Positions 1 through 8,488 of a stretch of 64,000 nt of DNA are shown one piece after another. A program made the position numbers and the translations under genes. The stretch spans positions 1,488,501-1,552,500 of the forward strand of contig NZ_WUQX01000001.1 of NCBI RefSeq assembly GCF_009830285.1, in the 5' to 3' direction. Within the stretch, counting starts at the first letter, position 1. Every line of letters starts with the position of its first letter. The notes beneath the pieces are model-generated. The model saw only the letters and a program-made list of their open reading frames with translations, was not told where the DNA came from and did not search any database. This DNA is from Sporofaciens musculi (GTDB taxonomy: Bacteria; Bacillota; Clostridia; Lachnospirales; Lachnospiraceae).

Positions 1-1
1 A

Positions 2-742
2 CAAAAAACAGTAAAGAGAAAAATCGCATCTGTAAAAGCGTTTTATGCATTTCTCGAAGGAGAAGAAATAATTACAGAAAGCCCTTTTAGAAAAATAAGG
101 GTAAAATTCAAGGAAACAGTCATACTGCCGCGAATCATCCCGCGAAGTGAGATTGAAAAATTACTGAACTCCATGTATGCATCTTTTCAACTAAGCAGAA
201 CAGATAAGCCCCAAGGACGCTGCCTGCTGCGTGACATAGCAATCGTTGAGGTATTTTTCGCCACAGGCGCAAGAGTATACGAAATCTCTAACATACAAGC
301 CGACTGTATCGACATTGATTCAGGCGTTATTCGCATTATGGGAAAAGGGGACAAGGAAAGATATGTACAAATCAGCGAGGAATCCATCTTAAGGTTATTG
401 AAAAAATACTACCAGCTCAACAAGAAAGTAATAAAAGAAAGTGGATATTTTTTTGTGAATTGTAGAGGAAAACGTTTTACCGAGCAATCCATCCGGATGA
501 TGCTGAAAAAGTACACAAAATTGGCAGGAATTACCAGAAATATTACTCCCCACATGTTTCGACATTCATTTGCCACATATTTAATCGAGGAGGGAGTAGA
601 TGTGAGCTGTGTACAGCAGATTCTTGGTCATAGCTCCATTAAAACTACTCAGATTTATATTCATGTTGCAGCGAAAAAGCAGGCGGAGATTCTGAAAATG
701 CGGCATCCGAGAAATCAAATGAAAATTATTGGGGCTGCATAA
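2..742 (+). CDS. Tyrosine recombinase (XerC/XerD-like), 5' end outside window
   Basis: Site-specific tyrosine recombinase. The reading frame is open from base 2, so the start lies upstream of the window; 246 codons are visible. The first ~55 residues look like the end of the SAM-like core-binding domain. Numbering from the internal ATG at 173, the catalytic set is visible: Arg34 (GARVYEI), Lys58 (GKGDKER), His127 and Arg130 (HMFRHSF), His153 (LGHSS) and the nucleophile Tyr162 (QIYIH). The catalytic domain is therefore intact. The compact size and lack of an AP2-like arm-binding domain in the visible part suggest a Xer-like or small-element recombinase. No neighbour on the right looks like an element partner, so its role (resolution, inversion or integration) is unknown. 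Confidence 0.9.
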   Translation, partial: QKTVKRKIASVKAFYAFLEGEEIITESPFRKIRVKFKETVILPRIIPRSEIEKLLNSMYASFQLSRTDKPQGRCLLRDIAIVEVFFATGARVYEISNIQADCIDIDSGVIRIMGKGDKERYVQISEESILRLLKKYYQLNKKVIKESGYFFVNCRGKRFTEQSIRMMLKKYTKLAGITRNITPHMFRHSFATYLIEEGVDVSCVQQILGHSSIKTTQIYIHVAAKKQAEILKMRHPRNQMKIIGAA

Positions 743-887
743 AAAAGTATAGAGAACATATGTTTTTTGAAGCCAGCTTTTATAAGGTGGTCTTTTTGTG
801 ATGGAATTAGTAAAAAAATAAAGTTTTTCTGTCACACAGGTGGAAATTTTATGTCTAATCATATATACTCACAGGACAGTCGTAGTA

Positions 888-984
888 TGGTATATCCAAG
901 GGCATACCGTAATATATGCCCTACGGACAAGTGGACTTCGTCTATTAAGGTATCCCTAAAGGACATCCCGTAATGTATGCAGCT
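888..984. repeat. Interspersed hairpin repeat, copy 1
   Basis: This lies in the 395-bp gene-free stretch 743-1137. It contains an inverted repeat CCGTA (907-911) / TACGG (922-926) with a 10-nt spacer, overlapping an alternative AGGGCATA (899-906) / TATGCCCT (915-922) pairing. It is followed by GTGGACTTCGTC at ~931-942 and the start of a second, degenerate unit. The same design recurs at 17431-17517, where the stem reads CCGAA/TTCGG: a compensatory change with identical spacing. It looks like a REP-like intergenic element. I see no gene in the rest of the stretch. Confidence 0.6.
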
Positions 985-1059
985 TTGAGGCTGGCAAACG
1001 ATGTCCGATGGAAGTATACTTCATGTTATAGCTGGTAGAAGGGTATATGAAAGGGAATA

Positions 1060-1088
1060 CTCTGATTAGGAGCACATCAGGGGTTTTT
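1060..1088 (+). terminator. Hairpin with T-run upstream of the sigma gene
   Basis: The stem CTCTGAT (1060-1066) / ATCAGGG (1076-1082) is seven base pairs with one G-T wobble and is followed by five T. It may end leftward-region transcription or act as an attenuator about 50 nt before the sigma factor start codon. Confidence 0.4.
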
Positions 1089-1137
1089 GCTACATTGTTC
1101 CGTATGAAAATATAGGTGCTCCGGAAAAGAGGAGATT

Positions 1138-1986
1138 ATGAGTAAATCAACAAATGAAGAATTATTGGCATTGGTTGAAAAGGCTGTGGCAGGAGATAAG
1201 AAATCTCTTGAGACGGTACTGTCAAGTGTGCAGGATTTGGTCTTTAACCTTTCTCTGCGAATGTTGGGGACCTTTCCTGACGCTGAGGATGCGTCCCAGG
1301 ATATACTTTTAAAGGTCATGACCCACCTGTCATCCTACAAAGGAGAAAGCGCCTTCTCCACCTGGGTATTCAGCATTGCGGCAAACCACCTCAGAGACTA
1401 CAAGAAGCACATGTTTGGGAAGTTTCCTCTAAGCTTTGAATTTTATGGAGACGACATTAAAAATGCGGACATCCACAACGTTCCGGATTTGACTCAGGAT
1501 GTGGAGAAATCCATTCTGGCAGAGGAATTGAAGCTGTCATGTACGAATGTAATGCTGCAATGTCTTGACGCCGAGAGTCGGTGTATTTTCATTTTAGGTA
1601 CAATGTTCAAAATTGACAGCCGGATTGCTGGCGATATTCTGGGGATTACTCCGGAGGCATATAGACAGCGTTTGGTAAGAGTACGGCGGAGGATGGCAGA
1701 TTTCCTCTCTGAATACTGCGGTGAATATGGACAGGGTAAATGCAGATGTAAGGAACGGGTAAACTATGCAATCCAAAGCCACAGGCTTATGCCGAAGCAG
1801 TTAAGCTTCACATCGGCGTCTGTCTTAGATCAGACTGCAATGGAGGTAAAAGAGGCTATGGAGGAAATTGACGATTTGTCACAGACATTTTCTTTTTGTA
1901 AGACTTACCAGCCGCCGGAGAGTCTGAAAAAATTTATTGAAGATTTTCTGGACGGTACGTCATATTCCGTGGTGACAAATGCTTAA
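1138..1986 (+). CDS. Sigma-70 family RNA polymerase sigma factor (ECF-like)
   Basis: Directs RNA polymerase to a specific promoter set. Start ATG follows AGAGGAG. Region 2 is visible at about residues 25-95, with the DAEDASQDILLK signature and STWVFSIAANHLRDY. Region 4, a helix-turn-helix, lies near residues 140-190 (DSRIAGDILGITPEAYRQRL). At 282 residues it is longer than a minimal ECF sigma. The extra C-terminal ~90 residues begin with a Cys-rich CRCKE segment that could sense or bind something. No anti-sigma gene is adjacent. A DUF2461 gene follows 12 bp downstream and is probably co-transcribed. Confidence 0.85.
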   Translation: MSKSTNEELLALVEKAVAGDKKSLETVLSSVQDLVFNLSLRMLGTFPDAEDASQDILLKVMTHLSSYKGESAFSTWVFSIAANHLRDYKKHMFGKFPLSFEFYGDDIKNADIHNVPDLTQDVEKSILAEELKLSCTNVMLQCLDAESRCIFILGTMFKIDSRIAGDILGITPEAYRQRLVRVRRRMADFLSEYCGEYGQGKCRCKERVNYAIQSHRLMPKQLSFTSASVLDQTAMEVKEAMEEIDDLSQTFSFCKTYQPPESLKKFIEDFLDGTSYSVVTNA

Positions 1987-1998
1987 GGAGGAAGAAAG

Positions 1999-2685
1999 AT
2001 GAATACACAGTTGATTTTGAATTATCTTAAAGATTTGAGTAATCATAATGAGCGTGAGTGGTATCATGCACATAAGACGGAATATAAGGAGGCCAATGCA
2101 GAGTTTGAGTTACTGCTGCATGAGCTTATTATGAAGATTGGAGAGTTTGACAGCAGTATTCTCCACAATCAGCCAAAGGACTTAACCTTCAAGCTGGTGA
2201 GGGATACACGGTTTAGTAATGATAAATCGCCTTATAATCCGGCGTTCCGCGCTCACATTTCCTCAAAAGGAAAGCTGCCGGTTCCGGTGGGATATTATCT
2301 GATGATTAAACCGGAAGGACAGTCATTTTTAGGCGGCGGGTTGTTTGCGGATATGTTTAAGGATGCCACAGCAATGGTGCGGGATTATATTGCGGCCAAC
2401 GGCAGGGAGTGGGAGGAGATTCTTGGTAATCCTGATTTCCAGAAGTATTTTACCGTGAAGGGAACGGCGCTTAAGAGAGTTCCCGCGGGGTATGACAGGG
2501 AGCATCCCCAGGCAGAATTCTTGAAATTTAAGAGCTGGTATCTGGAATATCCGGTTGCCGACGCTGAATTTGGAGACGGGGAAGCATTTTTACACCACGC
2601 TGTCAGGATTTTTCAGATTATGAAGCCGTTCAATGATTATCTGAACAGGGCGCTTGCAGACTTTCGGATGCCGGAGAGAAAATAA
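1999..2685 (+). CDS. DUF2461 domain-containing protein
   Basis: A 228-residue protein of the TIGR02453/DUF2461 family, whose function is not established. Recognisable features are the N-terminal NHNEREWYHAHK segment, the central FKLVRDTRFSNDKSPYNPAF block that defines the family, and a downstream GGGLF motif. No signal peptide or membrane segment is visible, so it should be cytosolic. Start ATG follows AAGGAGG. It lies 12 bp after the sigma factor gene and is probably translated from the same message. Confidence 0.85.
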   Translation: MNTQLILNYLKDLSNHNEREWYHAHKTEYKEANAEFELLLHELIMKIGEFDSSILHNQPKDLTFKLVRDTRFSNDKSPYNPAFRAHISSKGKLPVPVGYYLMIKPEGQSFLGGGLFADMFKDATAMVRDYIAANGREWEEILGNPDFQKYFTVKGTALKRVPAGYDREHPQAEFLKFKSWYLEYPVADAEFGDGEAFLHHAVRIFQIMKPFNDYLNRALADFRMPERK

Positions 2686-2725
2686 AGGCTTCGGTCAGTT
2701 ATTGGCGAGTCTGTGTGGGTTTATC

Positions 2726-2778
2726 CGGTTAGAAATTGGTCTTACGAATCAGACAGTTCGCAGGCCAATTTCTGACCG
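2726..2778. terminator. Bidirectional hairpin between convergent genes
   Basis: A 16-bp stem, 2726-2741 with 2763-2778, pairs completely when two G-U pairs are allowed; the loop is 21 nt. It lies between the DUF2461 gene and the convergent methyltransferase gene, so it probably ends both transcripts, although T-runs are poor. Confidence 0.5.
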
Positions 2779-2800
2779 AATGAGTTTCCATTATTTCTGA

Positions 2801-3580
2801 CTATTTTTGTGCGCATATCCTGATTCTGCGAAAAATTTCAAAATAAGTACCGTCTGGCTGTCGTGTCTTTTTTAACATTTCTTCTATGACCTCTTGGCGG
2901 AAGGTTTCTTTTAGCTTCTGCGGGATATATTTGATAAACGGCACCAGACAGGGTTGGTCAACCCATCCAACGATATCAGAAGCATTAGAAAAATGTCTGT
3001 CTTGGTTTAAATATCTAATTGTGCAGGAGGAAAAGCCAACCGTAGAAATGAATTCTGTATACTGTTCTTTGGACGGCAAAAACCAGGGCCATTCGTAATC
3101 TGTAAAATATTTAGAATATTGCTCATCTAATATTTTTCTTTGGATTATGTCGATAAAGGTAGCACAATTTCCCAATCCGCCAAAGTCCCACAATATTTTC
3201 CCATGGGCTTTTAAGGCTTTGTAAGCATTTTTCAAAAGCTGCTTATGGTCCTTCACCCAATGTAAGGCTGCATTGGAAAAAATAAGGTCAAATTCATTCT
3301 CAAAATTCAGCTTATTTATATCCATATGTGCAAATGTAAGATTGCTTCTGCAAATCTGTTCTGCCGTTTCAATCATCTGAATAGAAGCGTCTATCCCCAG
3401 CGCTTTTCCCTGGGGCACCAGCAAGGCTAATTGCTCAGTTAGGACACCGTCCCCGCATCCAAGATCCAATACGGCTTCATTTCCCTTGAACGAAAATTCC
3501 GAAATCAGATCGTTCCCCCACTCTTTTTGATGTTTGGAAGCGGATTTGTATTTTTCTCCGTCAAATTCAAATGTACCCAT
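2801..3580 (-). CDS. Class I SAM-dependent methyltransferase (Tam-like)
   Basis: A 259-residue Rossmann methyltransferase resembling trans-aconitate 2-methyltransferase and related small-molecule methylases. The SAM-binding motif I is VLDLGCGDGVLT near residues 39-50. Motif II carries an acidic residue in ALGIDAS, and the post-motif reads DLIFSNAALHWV. The C-terminal third has the long WPWFLPS / WVDQPCLVPF region typical of this group. Start ATG follows ACAGGAGG. It is divergent from the LysR gene at 3691 across 110 bp, a common regulator-target arrangement, so LysR may control it. The substrate cannot be read from sequence. Confidence 0.8.
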   Translation of the reverse strand: MGTFEFDGEKYKSASKHQKEWGNDLISEFSFKGNEAVLDLGCGDGVLTEQLALLVPQGKALGIDASIQMIETAEQICRSNLTFAHMDINKLNFENEFDLIFSNAALHWVKDHKQLLKNAYKALKAHGKILWDFGGLGNCATFIDIIQRKILDEQYSKYFTDYEWPWFLPSKEQYTEFISTVGFSSCTIRYLNQDRHFSNASDIVGWVDQPCLVPFIKYIPQKLKETFRQEVIEEMLKKTRQPDGTYFEIFRRIRICAQK

Positions 3581-3690
3581 GTAAAACCTCCTGTTATATT
3601 AATTGTTTGTAGAATTATACCTCCCGTCATGATATAATTCAAATATATGGTTTTTATAAAATATATAAGTTATATTTATATGGAGGGTCT

Positions 3691-4566
3691 ATGGATACAT
3701 TTGAAAATCTTACAAGATACAAAATTTTTCTTTCCGTTGCAGAACATAAAAGCATATCCAAGGCAGCGGCTTCCCTCTACATTTCCCAGCCGGCAGTCAG
3801 TATTACCATAAAAAAGCTTGAGGAAAATCTTAACACCACACTTTTTATCAGAAGGTCAAAGGGAGTAGAGCTGACAGAAAAGGGAAGATTATTATACGAC
3901 AGTGTGAAGAAGGCCCTTCATATGCTTACGGATACGGAGAAAAGTCTTAGGTTTCCCTTTTATACGGGATATCTGAGGATTGCCACCAGCAATGTATTAT
4001 GCAAACATTTCCTTATGCCTTATCTAAAGGAATATATAAAACAATATCCGGACACAGAGCTGGCGATTACCTGTACGTCCTCGGCAGAAGCCCAGGTGAT
4101 GCTCAAGGAGTGCAGCGTTGACTTGGCTTTGGTAGTGAAACCACAAAGCCTTGGGAAGTATGTCTATCATCCCATGGGAATGATTGAGTATATTTTTGTC
4201 TGCACCCCTGCTTATAGAGAAAAATGGAGCTGTAAAAATGATGAGATTTTTCAATATGCGAACATTATGCTTCTTAATCAAGATAATGTATCTCGAAAGC
4301 ATATTAACGCTTACTATGCAAAAAATAATATTATGCCCCTGCATATCCTTGAGGTAAATGAGATGGACATGCTGATTGAATTTGCAAAAATGGGGATAGG
4401 GATATCCTGCGTTGTAAGGCAATTTGTAGAGTATGAGTTAAAATCAGGCTGTCTGATGGAAATACCCTTATCTAATCCTGTTATGCCCCGCGAAATCGGT
4501 TTTTTATATCAGGAAATACAGCCGTTCAATGAGAATATCTTAAATTTTATTTACCTCTTTTTTTGA
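3691..4566 (+). CDS. LysR-family transcriptional regulator
   Basis: A 291-residue LysR-type regulator. The winged helix-turn-helix occupies residues 1-65, with the family signature AAASLYISQPAVSITIKKLE and the following LFIRRSKGVELTEKG. The rest is a periplasmic-binding-protein-like effector domain starting around residue 90. Start ATG follows TGGAGGG. It is divergent from the methyltransferase gene. Its last codons overlap by 16 bp with the convergent deacetylase gene at 4551, an unusually tight 3'-3' arrangement that leaves no room for a conventional terminator. Confidence 0.9.
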   Translation: MDTFENLTRYKIFLSVAEHKSISKAAASLYISQPAVSITIKKLEENLNTTLFIRRSKGVELTEKGRLLYDSVKKALHMLTDTEKSLRFPFYTGYLRIATSNVLCKHFLMPYLKEYIKQYPDTELAITCTSSAEAQVMLKECSVDLALVVKPQSLGKYVYHPMGMIEYIFVCTPAYREKWSCKNDEIFQYANIMLLNQDNVSRKHINAYYAKNNIMPLHILEVNEMDMLIEFAKMGIGISCVVRQFVEYELKSGCLMEIPLSNPVMPREIGFLYQEIQPFNENILNFIYLFF

Positions 4567-5396
4567 GTCAGCTCATCCAGGGAATGGAAGGTATATCCCA
4601 TGTCCTCCCATTTTCCTAACAATTCATCCAAAATCTCGGCGTTGGTGCTGGAGGTGCTATGTAAAAGAACAATGGCGCCAGGGTGGATACGTCCAAGCAG
4701 CTTGTCAAAAGCCTCGTCGTGGGAGGGCTGGTCGTCCTGATACCAGTCAACATAGGCAAGACTCCAGAAGAAGGTGTGATATCCCATATCCTTAGCCATC
4801 TTAAGATTATCGGTGCTGTATTTCCCCTGAGGGGGCCGGTAATATTTGACCATTTCCTTTCCCGTAATCTCTTTGTAGAGACTTTCCACATCCTTCAGCT
4901 CTTTTTCAAAGGCCTCCTTCGTGGAAATCTTTGACATATCGGGATGGTGATAGGTGTGGTTGCCTACAATATGCCCTTCCTCGTGCATCCGCTTCACCAG
5001 TTCTGGACTTGTGGAAATGAAGTTTCCCACAACGAAAAAAGTAGCTTGTGCTTTATGCTTCTTTAAAGCGTCCAGAATTGGCTCAGTATTCCCATTTTCG
5101 TATCCGCAGTCAAAGGTCAGATAGATTTTTTTCTCCTCCGTATTCTCTGCGTAGTAGGTATCATATTGCTTTAGCTCATCAAAGGTTGCGTTGCCAACCG
5201 GAGTCTTGCCCTCCTCCTGAAAACTAAGGCCCCAGTTTTCTGCGGCTGGTGTGATTTTGGAAGAAATGGTTTGAGAGCCGGAGGGAGAGGAGGCTTCGGG
5301 AGAGAAGTGAATGGCAACCAAGCGTCCGGCGAAATAAGATAAAACGAAAAGCAGAGTAATTGCGAATGGTTTGAGGTATTTGTGAAAGGATGACAT
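4551..5396 (-). CDS. Polysaccharide deacetylase (PdaA-like peptidoglycan N-acetylmuramic acid deacetylase)
   Basis: Carbohydrate esterase family 4 enzyme, probably deacetylating muramic acid residues during cortex or wall remodelling. Start chosen at 5396 because GGAG lies 6 nt upstream on the minus strand; a longer frame to 5435 lacks a good site. An N-terminal membrane anchor is at residues ~9-27. The NodB fold has YLTFDCGYENGNT (catalytic and metal Asp), GNHTYHHPD (metal histidines), YYRPPQGKYS and LLHSTS. The DCGYENGNT variant and the FWSLAYVDW segment match the PdaA subgroup. It suggests a spore-forming ancestry, although no other spore gene is in the window. Confidence 0.87.
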   Translation of the reverse strand: MSSFHKYLKPFAITLLFVLSYFAGRLVAIHFSPEASSPSGSQTISSKITPAAENWGLSFQEEGKTPVGNATFDELKQYDTYYAENTEEKKIYLTFDCGYENGNTEPILDALKKHKAQATFFVVGNFISTSPELVKRMHEEGHIVGNHTYHHPDMSKISTKEAFEKELKDVESLYKEITGKEMVKYYRPPQGKYSTDNLKMAKDMGYHTFFWSLAYVDWYQDDQPSHDEAFDKLLGRIHPGAIVLLHSTSSTNAEILDELLGKWEDMGYTFHSLDELTQKKR

Positions 5397-5568
5397 AGAT
5401 ACTCCATTTAAGTTTGTTATAGTATGTATATGCATTTCCTTGGAATGTATGTGAAAAGAGTGTGTAAAGTGTATGGCTATTTATAATAAATCATGATATG
5501 ATAAAAATAATAATGTGAAGCAAATTAATTGCCCGTATCCGAAAAAAAGAAGTTGCGGAGGTAAAATA

Positions 5569-6159
5569 ATGAAGGAAACAAAGGAGAAAATCAAATGGAT
5601 GGCGGCCGGATTCCTGGCGGCCCATATATTTTTGTTCTGTGTCATCTTCCGTTCACCCAAAAAGCGGTGGGACCAGGACAGCTATGACTGCGCTATCGTC
5701 TGCGGCTGTCGGGTGAAGGAGGACGGCGAGCCGTCCGACACGCTGAAGGCAAGGGTTGAGAAGGGCGTAGAGCTTTGGAAGGAGAAGAAGGTAAAGTATC
5801 TGATTATGTCGGGTGCGGCGGTTCACAGTGATTTTGTGGAGGCAGAGGCCATGAAGCGGTATGCCATAGAGCTTGGAGTGCCTGCTGAGTACATTTTGGA
5901 GGAGAAGCAGGCGGTCAGCACCTATCACAACATGCTGTATTCCTGCCGGATGATGCAGAACTGCAATTTCCATGACTGCGTTGTGGTGACCAGTGGATGG
6001 CATCTGAGAAAGGCAGACCATTATACCAGGTCCAAAGGGGTTCCTTATGTGATGGCTGCCGCTAAAAATCCGAAGAAGCAGAGACTTTTTGAAATATTGT
6101 GGCTTTATGTGCGGACGAATATTCAGATGTATTTAAATATGTGGAGAGGATATTACTGA
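5569..6159 (+). CDS. YdcF/SanA-family protein (DUF218)
   Basis: A 196-residue ElyC/SanA/YdcF-type protein of the DUF218 superfamily, associated with envelope functions but without a proven reaction. Start chosen at 5569 after GGAGGT; the frame also extends to 5515 without a good site. A single N-terminal membrane segment (~residues 10-26) anchors it. The domain shows DCAIVCGCRVKEDGEPS, then LKARVEKGVELWK, YLIMSGAAV, and VVVTSGWHLRKA, all typical family blocks. It starts a run of twelve same-strand genes that continues to 16952; the next gene is 6 bp away. Confidence 0.85.
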   Translation: MKETKEKIKWMAAGFLAAHIFLFCVIFRSPKKRWDQDSYDCAIVCGCRVKEDGEPSDTLKARVEKGVELWKEKKVKYLIMSGAAVHSDFVEAEAMKRYAIELGVPAEYILEEKQAVSTYHNMLYSCRMMQNCNFHDCVVVTSGWHLRKADHYTRSKGVPYVMAAAKNPKKQRLFEILWLYVRTNIQMYLNMWRGYY

Positions 6160-6165
6160 TAAAGA

Positions 6166-7146
6166 ATGGCAATGATAGAAAAAGACCAGGGACAGATCTG
6201 TCCAGAGATTCATTATCAGAAAACAGAAAAAGGCATCCTGATTACAGGATGTTACGGTATGGACGGAGGGGTAGCGCTTCCGGATGAGATTGAAGGAATC
6301 AGGGTAAATGGAATTGGGGACTATACATTTGCCGAGAACCAGCAGGAGGAGGAGTCTCTGGTATTGAAAACCGGACAAGGTTTTTCCAAGAGCGAGAGTG
6401 TCAGGATTGGCGGCAGTATGGTGACGGAGATACGATTGCCGTCCCAGGTGACAGAGATTGGCAGGTATGCATTTTACCGCTGTAGGAATCTAAAGAAGCT
6501 GGTATTGACAGACAGTCTTCTTGAGATTGGCGGCGGGGCGTTTACCGGCTGTAATCTGTCAGAGGTTGAGCTTCATTTTCAAAGAGGAGAGAGAAGCTGT
6601 CTGAAATCTATTCTGGACGAGATGCGTTTTGCCATTCGGGTGAAGCTTTTTTATTCTGAGGAGGGAATGGCGTCCCTTTTATTTCCAGAGCATTATGAGG
6701 AGGCGGTGGAGAATACGCCGGCCAGAATTCTGTTTACCCAACACCACGGGGCTGGCGGCTACTATCGTCAATGTTTTTATGACAGAAAGCTGGATTTTAA
6801 GAAATACGACGAGCTTTTCTTCCATACAGTGGTGCAGGAGAAGCCTAAGATTGTGGCAGAGCTGGCTCTTAACCGCCTGCGTTATCCCTTTCGGCTGACG
6901 TCAAATGCGAGGGAAGGTTACGAGACTTATGTGAGAGAGCATTTGGAAGCTGCGGTGGATTATTTCATTGGGCAGGAGGATGTGGAGGGACTTCGTTTTC
7001 TTGGTACAGGAGGATACTGGACAGAGGCGGCCCTTAACTATGGAATTAGCGCGGCGGCAGAACGTAAGGAAACGGAGATTTTAAGTGTTCTGATGGATGA
7101 GAAGCATAAGAAGTTTCCAAGAGGGCGAAAAAAGTTTGAGTTGTAG
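6166..7146 (+). CDS. BspA-type leucine-rich-repeat protein
   Basis: A 326-residue protein with a short LRR_5 (BspA-type) block. Visible repeats around residues 80-125 read VTEIRLPSQVTEIGRYAFYRC and LKKLVLTDSLLEIGGGAFTGC; they match the 'IxLPxxVxxIGxxAFxxC' pattern. The C-terminal two thirds are helical and have no domain I recognise. There is no signal peptide, so unlike most BspA proteins it should be cytosolic. It is tightly linked (13 bp) to a VWA/metallopeptidase gene and then a MoxR-like ATPase gene, suggesting the three work together, perhaps with the LRR as substrate adaptor (inference). The start is uncertain: ATG at 6166 or 6172. Confidence 0.75.
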   Translation: MAMIEKDQGQICPEIHYQKTEKGILITGCYGMDGGVALPDEIEGIRVNGIGDYTFAENQQEEESLVLKTGQGFSKSESVRIGGSMVTEIRLPSQVTEIGRYAFYRCRNLKKLVLTDSLLEIGGGAFTGCNLSEVELHFQRGERSCLKSILDEMRFAIRVKLFYSEEGMASLLFPEHYEEAVENTPARILFTQHHGAGGYYRQCFYDRKLDFKKYDELFFHTVVQEKPKIVAELALNRLRYPFRLTSNAREGYETYVREHLEAAVDYFIGQEDVEGLRFLGTGGYWTEAALNYGISAAAERKETEILSVLMDEKHKKFPRGRKKFEL

Positions 7147-7159
7147 AGGAAGGTGAAGC

Positions 7160-8464
7160 ATGGAGAACGGCATGGCAGCAGGAGAAAAACTGGAAGCAGT
7201 CGGCAGGAGGATTCTCACAGTGTCACGCAATGAGCTGTATCTGAAAATGCGTTTTCTGGATGTAGCTCTTTCAAGCCTTGCCTTTGTGATGGATGTGGGG
7301 GCAGAAGGGCTTGGGACGGACGGGCTTTTTCTGTACTTCCATCCCCAATACCTGGGCGGACTTTACCGAGAAAATAGGGTGATGGTGAACCGGATCTATC
7401 TTCATCTGGTTCTCCATGGAATTTTTCACCACATTACCAGGAGAAAGGGGCGAAAAGAGCGTCTCTACTCCCTTGCCTGCGATATTGCCGCGGAATCCAT
7501 GATTGACGATATGCAGCACCGCTGTGTCCTTAAGAGCCGTTCCCTGCTTCGGCGGGAAACTTATCGAAGGCTTTTAAGCGAGCTTAAGGTTTTGGCGTCA
7601 GAGAAGGTATATGGCGTACTGGACGGGTGGGCGTTGTCAGAGGATGAGCTTTTTCGACTGGAGGCAGAATTCAGGGTGGATGACCACAGTTATTGGCCCA
7701 GGGAGGATGAACAGAAGAAGCAGCAGGAGATTGAGAACCGGTGGCAGGATGTAAGCCAGCGGATGGAGACGGAGATGGAGACATTTTCAAAGGAAATGTC
7801 ATCGGGGACAGGAGATTTGATTGGAAAGCTTCGGGTGGAGAATCGGGAGCGGTTTGATTACCGGCAGTTTTTAAGGAAGTTCTCGGTACTGCGGGAGGAA
7901 ACGGCAGTAGACGAGGATTCTTTTGACTATGTGTTCTATACCTACGGGCTTTCATTGTATGGCAATATGCCCCTGGTCGAGCCTCTTGAATGGAAGGAAA
8001 CCAGAAAGGTGGAGGAATTTGCGGTGGTAATCGATACCTCCATGTCCTGCTCTGGCGAGCTGGTGCGGAAGTTTTTGGAGGAGACTTATAGTGTGCTCAG
8101 TGAAAGTAACAGTTTTTTCAGGAAGGTGAATATTCATATCATCCAATGTGACGACCAGGTGCAGACGGACCAGGTGATTACCAGTGGGGAGGAGCTTAAG
8201 GAATATATGGAGGACTTAGAGCTTAAGGGCGAGGGCGGTACGGATTTTGGGCCGGCGTTTGAATACGTGGAGGAGTTGATGCATTGCCATGCCTTCGGGC
8301 AGTTGAAGGGACTAATCTATTTTACCGACGGAAAAGGGGCGTATCCTGCAAAGATGCCTCCCTTTGAGACGGCGTTTGTGTTTCTTAAGGATGACTATGA
8401 GGATGTGGACGTGCCGCCGTGGGCCATGAAGCTGATTCTTTCAGAGGAAGAGCTGGTAAAATAA
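7160..8464 (+). CDS. VWA-like protein with putative metallopeptidase domain (DUF2201)
   Basis: A 434-residue protein of the COG3864/DUF2201 type. The N-terminal half carries a putative zinc site HLVLHGIFHHITRR (residues ~79-92), followed by ACDIAAESMIDDM as in the predicted metallopeptidase domain. The C-terminal ~170 residues form a von Willebrand A-like domain with the MIDAS-like VVIDTSMSCSG, a Thr in GEGGTDFGPA and an Asp in IYFTDGKG. Such proteins are usually partners of MoxR-type AAA ATPases; that partner is the next gene, 24 bp downstream. The linker (~residues 165-215) is highly charged and probably helical. Start follows GAGGAAGG. Confidence 0.85.
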   Translation: MENGMAAGEKLEAVGRRILTVSRNELYLKMRFLDVALSSLAFVMDVGAEGLGTDGLFLYFHPQYLGGLYRENRVMVNRIYLHLVLHGIFHHITRRKGRKERLYSLACDIAAESMIDDMQHRCVLKSRSLLRRETYRRLLSELKVLASEKVYGVLDGWALSEDELFRLEAEFRVDDHSYWPREDEQKKQQEIENRWQDVSQRMETEMETFSKEMSSGTGDLIGKLRVENRERFDYRQFLRKFSVLREETAVDEDSFDYVFYTYGLSLYGNMPLVEPLEWKETRKVEEFAVVIDTSMSCSGELVRKFLEETYSVLSESNSFFRKVNIHIIQCDDQVQTDQVITSGEELKEYMEDLELKGEGGTDFGPAFEYVEELMHCHAFGQLKGLIYFTDGKGAYPAKMPPFETAFVFLKDDYEDVDVPPWAMKLILSEEELVK

Positions 8465-8488
8465 AGGTGTACAAAAAGGAGATTCAGT

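Noticed and set aside
767..973. 68-codon frame before the sigma factor gene
   Set aside because: It is a translation of the interspersed repeat; similar frames appear at the other copy.
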